A DNA stretch of 16,851 nucleotides, from positions 1-16,851 of the forward strand of contig JAVBME010000015.1 of NCBI GenBank assembly GCA_031552765.1, in the 5' to 3' direction. Positions 5,113-12,515 of the stretch are shown here, piece after piece (the first letter of the stretch is position 1; the number at the start of each line of letters is the position of its first letter). The position numbers were made by a program, and so were the translations under genes. The notes beneath the pieces are model-generated. The model was not told where the DNA came from. It searched no databases and worked only from the letters and a program-made list of their open reading frames with translations. The DNA comes from JAVBME01 sp031552765. Lineage in GTDB: Bacteria; Bacillota; Negativicutes; Acidaminococcales; JAISLQ01.

Positions 5113-8100
5113 GTGTACACATCCCAGAAGAAAAAGGTTATTCCTTTTTTCCTGCTTGTATCGATTCCACTTTTCACTCTTTCGCCGCCAGCTTTGGCTG
5201 GCGAATATCTGGTGGGTCCCGGTCAGGTATATTCCGAACTAGAGGCCCTGCGCACTGCAGGCATAGCCTGGCAGGACGGCGACAGGATTACCCTTACGGC
5301 CAGCGACGCCAGCCTTACCGCCCCCCTCAACTTTGGTAGCGCAACTGTCAGCGTTGGCGGCGGTTTTTCTGTAATGCCAAAGTTTTTTGGCTCACATCAG
5401 TTTGCCATATCCAGCGGTAGCATATCGCTAAACAGCGTCAATCTGTCCGGTTTTTCCAGCAACAGCCCGGGCGGCGTTGTAAACAGCGCCACTGCGGCAA
5501 TTACCGGCGGGATCAATATTTTTTCTCTCAACAACACCAATAATAACGGCGGAGCCATCTACGGCCGGGATATATATATAACCGGCGGCCTCAACAGTTT
5601 TTTCTCCAACGAAGCCGTTAATTCAGGCGGCGCTATCTACGCCGACAATGTATACATCACCGGCGGCAGTAACGGTTTTACCGGTAATAGCGCATTGTCC
5701 GGCGGATTTGGCGGCGCTATCTATGTACGCAAGAACGCCTCGCTCTTTGCTCAAGACGGCGACCTTCTGGTAAAAAGCAACGCGCTGACCATCGGCAACA
5801 GCGCGATTTACCTGGAAAATAGCGACGGCAACAATACCTTTGCCTTGGGCGCGTCTGCCGGACGCTACATACGTATCTATGACCGCATGGCAGTCGCCAG
5901 CAACCCCGGCCTTCAGGTCGCTATCAATCCGGAAGCCGGCCAAACAGGCACTGTACTTCTCGACACATCCCTTGCATCGCTGAAACTTCACACGATTTAT
6001 GCCGATACAACAATATATAACGGCACTATGAAGCTGGCCGGCAACGCAAACTACACCTCCAACATGCCCGGCGGCATATTCGCGGTAAACTCCGGCGCTA
6101 CTTTGGCCGCCGGCGGATCAGGCAACAATATTATAGTCAGCACTGCCAAATTCGACTCCGGTTCCACACTGTCCTTTGACCTGACCGGCGCCACCCCCGT
6201 TAACATACTGACAGTCAACAGCCCCAACTTCCTGGATGTCAGCAACACAGTGGATATTCTGGCCTTCCCCGGCGCTGCCGGCTCCTACAACCTCGCCACC
6301 ACCACCAGCGGTTCTTTCAACTTACCTATCAAAAATCTTACTACCCGCGGCGAGGCGGTCAGCGCCACCCGCGCCGCTTCCGCGCAACTGGGTACGCCAA
6401 ACGCCGGCAGGACCATGACCCTCCTGACAGGCAAACCCGCTAGCGGCGGCATCGTCACCTGGACGGGCGCCGGCGGCAACATCTGGAACGCCAGCGCAAC
6501 CAATTGGGACACTACGACAGTGGATGGTAATGTCAGTGAAAAATTCCTGCACGGCGACGCCGTAGTATTCAGAGGAGTCGGACAGGCCGTCACCGCACAA
6601 GACAAAGGTGTACAAGTGGCCGCGCACGACGCAAATCCCGGCATACAAATACAATCCGGCGACTGGATTTTTGGCGGCGGCGCTATAGAAGGCGGCGGTT
6701 TGCAGTTTACCGGCAACGGCTCGGTCACATTCGACAACATGAATACCGGAGGCCAGCGCTATATCTGGCAGTATATCACCGTAGACAGCGGCGCTACAGC
6801 CGGGCTGTCCGCCGCCAACAGCGCTACGGCCTTTTTCAGCCCAAATAGCTCAAGCGGGTCATTGGTCACTGTAAACGGCGGCTCACTCAACCTGGGGACG
6901 CCTTCCTCCACCGGAACCCTTCTATTTATGAACAATCAGTCCTTCACTGACCCGGCCGTCACTGCCACAACCGGCTCCACCATCACTTTTACAGGCGGAA
7001 ACAATATCTTTGCCGCCAACATGAGTGAAGACGGCGGAGCGATTTATAACGAAGGCGACACCAACATCACCGGCGGAAACAATAGCTTCATCGGCAACAA
7101 TGCCAACAGCGCCGGCGGCGCCATTTATAACGCGGGTATTGTCAACATCAGCGGCGGCGTGAACAGCTTCACCGGCAATTTCGCCGGCCTTGACGGAGGA
7201 GCGGTCTATAGCGGCACAGCGGTAAACGTCTCTGACGGTTCGAATACTTTCATCGGCAACAGCGCATCCACCAGCGGCGCGATCGCCAGTTCTGGCACTA
7301 TAGATATCAGCGGCGGCGTTAATACTTTTACCGCTAACAATTCGCAAAATCCAGGCGGCGCCATAAGCGCCCGCAGCAATGTCGCCATCGCCGGAGGCCT
7401 CAACTCTTTTAACGGCAACAGCAGTGATAGTGATGGCGGAGCCATTGCCAGTTTTTCCACAGTGAATATAACTGACGGCCAGAATTATTTCAGTGGCAAC
7501 AACGCCGTCTCCGGCGGAGCAGTCTTTAGTTTGGACAATGTAAACATTACCGGCGGCGCAAATACTTTCACCGGCAACGCCGCCCAGTTCCTGGGAGGAG
7601 CTATATATTCGGCAGGCGGCGCGACCCTGGTCGCGCAAGACAGCGACATGACATTTTCCGGCAATATAGCTAGCGGCGAGCCAAATGCCATTTACGTGAG
7701 CAATTCCACCAATGCCTCTTCATTAAATCTAGCGGCAGCGTCCGGCAAAACTATCTCGTTTTTCGATCCCATCGCCAGCAACGGCACAAAAACCAACCTC
7801 ACTGTTGACATCAACAACAGCGCCGGTTACACCGGAACAATGCTGTTTGATAAATATACCTCCAATGTGTACGGCAATACCACCGTACACAACGGTACCA
7901 TGCAACTGACCAACAGCGCCGTCTACGGCGGCGCAAACAATATAGGCAGCTTTACTTTAAACAGCGGCGCGGTTCTCGCCGTCACCCCCGGCCTGACGCC
8001 GTCCTTTATAAAAGCGGACAATATAAGTATAGACGGAAAATCCGGACTAGCCCCCTTCACCTACGGCCCTGAACTCACACCCGGCAGGCGTACCGTGCTC

Positions 8101-9237
8101 ACACTTGAAGGCACTACTGTAAGCAGGCAGGAAAACTATACGCAAACCAACGGCGTGATCAGCATAGGCGCCTTTGACTATAATTACAGCGACCTGCACT
8201 GGGAGGGCAACAATCTGGTGGTCGGCCTTGACGCGTCAGTCATAAATCCCGAACGCGGCGGTATCTATAGCGCTGAAGCCCCGTTGCGCCTCATGCTCGA
8301 CAACCCTTTAAAACGCATCGTTTTCCAGCGCCAGAGCGGCATGTTTGAACTGCCCGCATCTCCCCCCGTAGGGACGGCGACCCGCCGTCCGCAAACAGAA
8401 ACAATCAATTATTTCGCCGACGCCTCAGCCACCCCCGCCCCCTCCCATTTGTGGGCCGTGCCCTTTGCCGTACACACCAATATTGATGGTAACGGTAGCT
8501 ACGACAGCGGCAAAGTCAACAACTCCGGTTTTGCCCTGGGTTACGACACGAAAATTTCCGCGAACGCCTTCCTCGGCGGCGCCATAGGCGTGGCCGGACC
8601 GGACTACTCGCGCGGCGGCACGGACGCTGACGCCAGCGATGTGCGCCTCGCCCTTTACGGCGGCTCAAGGATCGATACTTTCCGGTTGGGCTGGTTTCTC
8701 GGCTACGGCTGGGCGGATATAGCGCAAAGACGCGATGTACTGGGCGAAAGATATAACGCATCCTACAACGCCCGCCCCTTCTCCGCCGCCTTTAAGCTGT
8801 CCCGGCCTTACGAGGGGAAAAACAGCACCCTAGAGCCTTTCATCAGCTACGAATACCTGGCTGTCAAAAGTGACGGCTACGCAGAAAACCCCGGCCAGTA
8901 CTCACTGGCCCTTGCCGGGCACACCGAGGAGCTTAGCCGCCTCGCCGCAGGTTTGACTTTTGAAAAACGCAGCAACAGCAACACCACCCGTGCCAGCATT
9001 TTCTACCTCGGACAATTCGGCAGCAGAACACCTGAGACAACCGCCTTCTTCACCGCCGACCCGGCCACCCCCTTTAGCAGCGCGGGAACGCCGCTTGACC
9101 GCGGCAGCCTGGGCCTCAGCCTGGGCTCGCAGTGGCAACTGAGCAAAAACACCGAGCTCGGCTTTAACTATACCGGCCTATTCGGCGCAAGGAGCAATAG
9201 CCAGAGTTTCGACCTGAATTTTATCTATAAATTCTAA
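5113..9237 (+). CDS. Autotransporter (type Va) with Pmp-like FxGN/GGAIY repeat passenger
   Basis: This 1374-residue protein starts at GTG with AAAGGAG 8 bases upstream. A signal peptide ends after PPALA (residue 29). The passenger holds eleven repeats of about 26 residues with the pattern ITGGxNxFxGN-x5-GGAIY: three at about 130-209 and eight at about 626-838. These pair FxxN with GGA(I/V), the motif pair that defines chlamydial polymorphic membrane proteins, and predict a beta helix. Between them (about 445-475) lies a 'TWTGAGGNIWNASATNW' segment like autotransporter-associated strand repeats. The C-terminal barrel spans about 1111-1374, with alternating strands (FALGYDTKI, LEPFISYEYLAV, ASIFYLGQFG) and a terminal Tyr-Lys-Phe as the outer-membrane assembly signal. 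The likely role is a surface adhesin or surface display protein, which is inferred. It is probably monocistronic. A REP-like element is built into its coding sequence at 8368-8392, in the linker before the barrel. Confidence 0.9.
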   Translation: MYTSQKKKVIPFFLLVSIPLFTLSPPALAGEYLVGPGQVYSELEALRTAGIAWQDGDRITLTASDASLTAPLNFGSATVSVGGGFSVMPKFFGSHQFAISSGSISLNSVNLSGFSSNSPGGVVNSATAAITGGINIFSLNNTNNNGGAIYGRDIYITGGLNSFFSNEAVNSGGAIYADNVYITGGSNGFTGNSALSGGFGGAIYVRKNASLFAQDGDLLVKSNALTIGNSAIYLENSDGNNTFALGASAGRYIRIYDRMAVASNPGLQVAINPEAGQTGTVLLDTSLASLKLHTIYADTTIYNGTMKLAGNANYTSNMPGGIFAVNSGATLAAGGSGNNIIVSTAKFDSGSTLSFDLTGATPVNILTVNSPNFLDVSNTVDILAFPGAAGSYNLATTTSGSFNLPIKNLTTRGEAVSATRAASAQLGTPNAGRTMTLLTGKPASGGIVTWTGAGGNIWNASATNWDTTTVDGNVSEKFLHGDAVVFRGVGQAVTAQDKGVQVAAHDANPGIQIQSGDWIFGGGAIEGGGLQFTGNGSVTFDNMNTGGQRYIWQYITVDSGATAGLSAANSATAFFSPNSSSGSLVTVNGGSLNLGTPSSTGTLLFMNNQSFTDPAVTATTGSTITFTGGNNIFAANMSEDGGAIYNEGDTNITGGNNSFIGNNANSAGGAIYNAGIVNISGGVNSFTGNFAGLDGGAVYSGTAVNVSDGSNTFIGNSASTSGAIASSGTIDISGGVNTFTANNSQNPGGAISARSNVAIAGGLNSFNGNSSDSDGGAIASFSTVNITDGQNYFSGNNAVSGGAVFSLDNVNITGGANTFTGNAAQFLGGAIYSAGGATLVAQDSDMTFSGNIASGEPNAIYVSNSTNASSLNLAAASGKTISFFDPIASNGTKTNLTVDINNSAGYTGTMLFDKYTSNVYGNTTVHNGTMQLTNSAVYGGANNIGSFTLNSGAVLAVTPGLTPSFIKADNISIDGKSGLAPFTYGPELTPGRRTVLTLEGTTVSRQENYTQTNGVISIGAFDYNYSDLHWEGNNLVVGLDASVINPERGGIYSAEAPLRLMLDNPLKRIVFQRQSGMFELPASPPVGTATRRPQTETINYFADASATPAPSHLWAVPFAVHTNIDGNGSYDSGKVNNSGFALGYDTKISANAFLGGAIGVAGPDYSRGGTDADASDVRLALYGGSRIDTFRLGWFLGYGWADIAQRRDVLGERYNASYNARPFSAAFKLSRPYEGKNSTLEPFISYEYLAVKSDGYAENPGQYSLALAGHTEELSRLAAGLTFEKRSNSNTTRASIFYLGQFGSRTPETTAFFTADPATPFSSAGTPLDRGSLGLSLGSQWQLSKNTELGFNYTGLFGARSNSQSFDLNFIYKF
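5500..5739 (+). repeat. First Pmp-like repeat block in the autotransporter (3 units)
   Basis: Three coding repeats begin ITGGINIF, ITGGLNSF and ITGGSNGF, each followed by GGAIY. They correspond to residues of about 130-209. Confidence 0.8.
6988..7626 (+). repeat. Second Pmp-like repeat block in the autotransporter (8 units)
   Basis: Eight coding repeats of 26-27 residues begin with variants of ITGGxNxFxGN and carry GGAIY, GGAVY, GGAIS, GGAIA or GGAVF; the fourth unit has only SGAIA. The units are diverged at DNA level, so this is an old array rather than a recent tandem expansion. Confidence 0.8.
8368..8392 (+). repeat. REP-like palindromic element inside the autotransporter ORF
   Basis: The element starts GTAGGGACGG and holds the stem GGACGGC (8372-8378)/GCCGTCC (8384-8390) with loop GACCC. 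It begins with the same GTAGGG head as the units at 9284 and 16803. In frame it encodes about residues 1086-1093 (VGTATRRP) in the linker before the barrel, where an insertion would be tolerated. Confidence 0.55.
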
Positions 9238-9245
9238 AAAACACG

Positions 9246-9314
9246 AACGGGCTCGCAGTGCTCGCCCCTACGAAACATTTCTTGTAGGGGCGAGCACTGC
9301 GAGCCCGTTTTTTT
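9246..9314. terminator. Perfect 26-bp inverted repeat of two facing REP-like units; bidirectional terminator
   Basis: Positions 9246-9271 and 9284-9309 are exact reverse complements around a 12-base loop. The right arm is followed by TTTTTTT, and the left arm is preceded by a run of A (9236-9240), so it can terminate both the autotransporter (plus) and the converging CoA-transferase gene (minus). Each arm is itself a REP-like unit (GTAGGGGCGAGC head, GGGC...GCCC inner palindrome). Confidence 0.8.
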
Positions 9315-9321
9315 GCTTTAT

Positions 9322-10416
9322 CTACTCGTCCAGCCCGCCCAGCACTTCTTCATTGTGTTCGCCTAGGTAGGGAGCTCTCCGCCGGAAATCACCCGGCGTC
9401 CCGGACAGCCGCACCGGCAAGCCAAACTGCCTGTAGCGGCCAAAGGCCTCGTCCTCTAGCGCCAGTTCCATGCCGCAATCACGCGCCAACCCCGTCGCTA
9501 CAGCTTCTTTTACATCATAGGCCGGCGTTACACAGATATCTTCGCCGGCAAATATTTCTTCCCACTCTGCCCTGGTCTTTTGCCGGAACGCCTCCTCCAA
9601 ACGGGCAAACAGTTCGGGAAAAAGAGTCCTGTCTTTTAGTTTTTCCACCAGATCCGGCATATCCAGTATCTCGCAAAGCCGCCGCCAGAATTTTGGCTCA
9701 TGCGCCCCTACTGCCATGTACTTTCCGTCGCTTGTCCGGTAGGCATTGTAGTTGGGCGTCCGGCGCGGATGGCTTGGCGTACCGGTCTCCGCCTCGCCCC
9801 AGGCATTGCACAGCGCGCCCGGCAAAAAGGAGAACGCCGCGCGCAGCAAGGTAGTATCTACCTCTTGCCCTTTACCCGTGGCCTGCCTGGCCTGGAGCGC
9901 CAGCAGTATACCAAAGGCCGCCTGCTGCGCCATCATTATACCGGAAAACTGCGCGTCGCCCATGAAAAGTCCTTCGTCGCCAGACAGCACGCCGGCCATA
10001 GCGCAAATATTGATGTCATGCGCCGCCGCCGCGCTAAAGTCGCCGTAACCGGACAGCGAACAGTAGATAAGGCGTGGGTTTACCTTTGACAGTTCTTCAT
10101 AAGACAGGCCCAGTTTATTCATAGCGCCTGGCCGATAGGACTGCAAAAACACGTCCGCGCTTTTTGCCAGTTTGAGCACCGCCGCCCGGCCGGCCTCACT
10201 TTTCAAATCTAAAACTACGCTTTTTTTGTTCCTGTTCAACGTCCGGTGCCAGTAACCCACGTCATCTTTTTGCGGTAAAAAAGCGCGCACCGGATCGCCC
10301 GCGGGCGGCTCCACCTTTATCACCTCGGCGCCGAAGTCAGCCAGCAGCATGCCGCAATAACCGCCCGGCAACAGCATGCTCAGGTCAAGTACCCTGATAT
10401 TTTCCAATGCTCTCAT
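9322..10416 (-). CDS. Family III CoA-transferase fold enzyme, alpha-methylacyl-CoA racemase-like
   Basis: This 364-residue cytosolic enzyme has the CaiB/BaiF N-terminus (IRVLDLSMLLPGGYCGMLLADFGAEVIKVE) and the conserved GKGQEVD at 181-187. Family members either move CoA between carboxylic acids using a catalytic Asp, or epimerise 2-methylacyl-CoA. The motif His133-Asp134-Ile-Asn, Asp154 (MGDAQF) and Glu240 (VGAHEPKF) line up with His126, Asp156 and Glu241 of the Mycobacterium methylacyl-CoA racemase, and the length matches racemases (about 360) better than transferases (about 400 or more). The racemase subgroup is therefore favoured, though many proteins with this signature are uncharacterised. 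The start is at ATG 10416 after GAGGGTG. It begins 10 bases after the regulator's stop, so the two are co-transcribed. Confidence 0.82.
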   Translation of the reverse strand: MRALENIRVLDLSMLLPGGYCGMLLADFGAEVIKVEPPAGDPVRAFLPQKDDVGYWHRTLNRNKKSVVLDLKSEAGRAAVLKLAKSADVFLQSYRPGAMNKLGLSYEELSKVNPRLIYCSLSGYGDFSAAAAHDINICAMAGVLSGDEGLFMGDAQFSGIMMAQQAAFGILLALQARQATGKGQEVDTTLLRAAFSFLPGALCNAWGEAETGTPSHPRRTPNYNAYRTSDGKYMAVGAHEPKFWRRLCEILDMPDLVEKLKDRTLFPELFARLEEAFRQKTRAEWEEIFAGEDICVTPAYDVKEAVATGLARDCGMELALEDEAFGRYRQFGLPVRLSGTPGDFRRRAPYLGEHNEEVLGGLDE

Positions 10417-10426
10417 GTTATCACCC

Positions 10427-12286
10427 TCACAATAAAGAATACTTTTTCATCTTGCGCCACAGCGTAGAGCGGTGTACTCCCAACAGCTCCGCCGCTTTTC
10501 CCTGGTGTCCTGCGGCTAAATCCAATGCGCTTTGGATGCGGCTTTTTTCGTCTTGCAAAAAATGCACTTCCGGCAAAACCGGCGGTGCGATCTCTTCCTC
10601 CAGCAATTCGCGCACCAGCGCGCCGCTGATCTTCCCGCCTTTATGCACGGCCAGCAGGCGCTCGGTGATATTTTGCAGTTCGCGCACATTGCCCGGCCAG
10701 CTGTAACTTTTGAGCGCCTTTATGGCGTCCGCGCCCAGTTCCATTGGCGCCCGGCTTTTGCGCGCGAGAAAATGCCCGGCTAACAGCTCTATATCCTCCA
10801 CCCGCTCACGCAAAGTAGGCAAGGCCAGTTTCAACACATTCAGCCGGTAATAGAGGTCCTGCCGGAACACCTGCTCTTTCACGCATTGGCGCAAGTCACG
10901 GTTGCTGGCGGTTATGACGCGCACATCCACCGGCAGCAGCCTGTCGCTGCCGAGGCGCATGACTTTTTTCTCCTCCAGGACGCGCAGCAGCTTGCTTTGC
11001 GTCGCCAACTCCATCTCGGCTATTTCGTCGAGAAAGAGCGTACCGCCGTGCGCCAGCTCGACCAGCCCGGGTTTGCCTTTCTGGCTGGCGCCGGTAAACG
11101 CGCCCGCCACATAGCCAAACAGCTCACTTTCAAGGATCTGGCTGGGCAGGGCGGCGCAGTTTATGGCGACGAACGCCCCTTTTTGCCGTCGGCTGTAGTT
11201 GTGTATGCTCTGGGCAAACACTTCCTTGCCGCTGCCCGTCTCGCCGACGATCAGGATGGACGAATCGGTCAGCGCATACTGTTTGGCCATATGCACCGCC
11301 CGTTTTATCTCTTTGCTCACCCCGGTTATATCCTTAAAAGTCCGCTCCGCCACATGGCCGGTAGCATAAAGGCGGCGCCGCACCGTCTCTTCGAGTTTTT
11401 GTATCTCGCCCGCGTCCTGCAGCGTCACCACCGCGCCCGCCGGTTTGCCGTCCGCCAGCACCGGCAGCTGGTTGCAAAGCAGGTCGCGGTTTTTTATATT
11501 GAGCAGCACGCCAAATTTTTCCTGACCTTTCAGCACATCCTGCAATATCAACTCCGGCCATACCGCCCCCAGCCTTTTGCCTAAAGCGTCGTCCGCCCGT
11601 ATGCCGGTCAGTTCTACCGCCCGCGGGTTGAATACCGTCACTTCACCCGCGCTGTTGATTGATATTATTCCCTCGTGGGCATGTGCCAGCACTGTACCGA
11701 ACAGCCCGGCCTTTTCCTTTTCCATGCGTTGCGCCGCCGCTACCAGTGTCGCTTCTTCCAGCGCCTGCCTTATACCTTCGGCCCCCGTCTCTATCGGCAC
11801 ATACGGGCAGCCCGCCATACGCGCCGCCTCGCCGGTCACTACCCCGCCGACGACTATTTCCGCGCCCTCTTTGAGCGCCGCCTTTACCTGCCCCGGCGCG
11901 TCCTCTTCCTTCTGCAAAGGATAGTAGCGCACCTTTTTTCCCAGCACCCCGGCCAGGTAATCAAAACCGGCGACCATAGGCGGGAAAGCCACCAGGCCAA
12001 TACGCGCGCCCTCTTGCCCGCTGCGCTCCAGCGCCCGGATGAGGTCAAAAGCCGTTATCGGCACTTCCACCACCACTACCGGCAGCGCGGCCTTTCTTAC
12101 CAGCGCGGCGGTAGCCCCGCGGCTGATGATTATCCCGGCGCCTTTTTCCGCCGCTTTTTTTGCCAAAGCCAGACCTTCGCTGAGCAGCCCCTGCAACACT
12201 TCTATATCCTGATATTTGCCCGCGGTTTCCTCTTTCGCCATAGCGAACATGTTGCTGTTGGGTGCAATAAATACGATAGGCTTCAT
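10427..12286 (-). CDS. PrpR-type sigma-54-dependent transcriptional activator
   Basis: This 619-residue protein has four parts. Residues 1-185 form a PrpR_N-type effector domain (IIISRGATAALVRK and the later two-lobed segment), the domain that senses 2-methylcitrate in PrpR and other small acids in relatives. Residues 195-295 are a PAS domain (AHEGIISINSAGEVTVFNPRAVELTG). Residues 315-550 are the AAA+ domain: Walker A GETGSGKE (348-355), the sigma-54 contact loop GAFTGA (395-400), Walker B GGTLFLDE (413-420), and 'FRQDLYYRLN' (474-483). Residues 580-615 are a Fis-type HTH (GKAAELLGVHRSTLWRKMKKY). It lies divergent to the transporter operon, which carries a matching -24/-12 promoter and palindromic upstream sites, so it very likely activates that operon in response to a pathway acid. 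The start at 12286 has only a weak ribosome binding site. Confidence 0.93.
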   Translation of the reverse strand: MKPIVFIAPNSNMFAMAKEETAGKYQDIEVLQGLLSEGLALAKKAAEKGAGIIISRGATAALVRKAALPVVVVEVPITAFDLIRALERSGQEGARIGLVAFPPMVAGFDYLAGVLGKKVRYYPLQKEEDAPGQVKAALKEGAEIVVGGVVTGEAARMAGCPYVPIETGAEGIRQALEEATLVAAAQRMEKEKAGLFGTVLAHAHEGIISINSAGEVTVFNPRAVELTGIRADDALGKRLGAVWPELILQDVLKGQEKFGVLLNIKNRDLLCNQLPVLADGKPAGAVVTLQDAGEIQKLEETVRRRLYATGHVAERTFKDITGVSKEIKRAVHMAKQYALTDSSILIVGETGSGKEVFAQSIHNYSRRQKGAFVAINCAALPSQILESELFGYVAGAFTGASQKGKPGLVELAHGGTLFLDEIAEMELATQSKLLRVLEEKKVMRLGSDRLLPVDVRVITASNRDLRQCVKEQVFRQDLYYRLNVLKLALPTLRERVEDIELLAGHFLARKSRAPMELGADAIKALKSYSWPGNVRELQNITERLLAVHKGGKISGALVRELLEEEIAPPVLPEVHFLQDEKSRIQSALDLAAGHQGKAAELLGVHRSTLWRKMKKYSLL

Positions 12287-12363
12287 TTTTAATATCCCCG
12301 TTCCGCCTGAAGATTAGCTATGTAAAATACAATTCTGCATACTTATCTATACTCCTCCTTTTG

Positions 12364-12397
12364 TTGCATATGTCGCAAAAATATTTCATATTGCAAT
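12364..12397. promoter_or_regulatory. Candidate upstream activator sites for the sigma-54 regulator
   Basis: TTGCATATGTCGCAA (12364-12378) is a TTGC-N7-GCAA palindrome, and ATTGCAAT (12390-12397) is a second palindrome; both share CATAT next to a GCAA. They lie 60-95 bases upstream of the -24 element, a normal distance for enhancer-type sites bound by Fis-type HTH activators. Confidence 0.5.
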
Positions 12398-12458
12398 ACA
12401 AAAAACATGTATTATATAACTTCAAAGCAAAGCCCTTATTTTACCTCCCTTTCCCATT

Positions 12459-12473
12459 TGGCACGCTTATTGC
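12459..12473 (+). promoter_or_regulatory. Sigma-54 (-24/-12) promoter
   Basis: TGGCACGCTTATTGC matches the TGGCAC-N5-TTGC consensus exactly, with GG and GC 12 bases apart. Transcription would start near 12485, giving a leader of about 30 nt before the transporter gene. This is the only such promoter noticed in the window. Confidence 0.9.
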
Positions 12474-12515
12474 TTAACCCAAGTACAGCAACAATAAGAT
12501 ATAAGGAGTGGTAAA

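Noticed and set aside
5500..7626. Repeat arrays as CRISPR or other non-coding repeats
   Set aside because: The repeats are in-frame, diverged at DNA level and conserved only as protein motifs, so they are coding repeats.
12300..12360. Leader peptide MQNCILHS before the regulator gene
   Set aside because: The GGAGG-like site is about 14 bases from the ATG, too far, and no attenuator follows.
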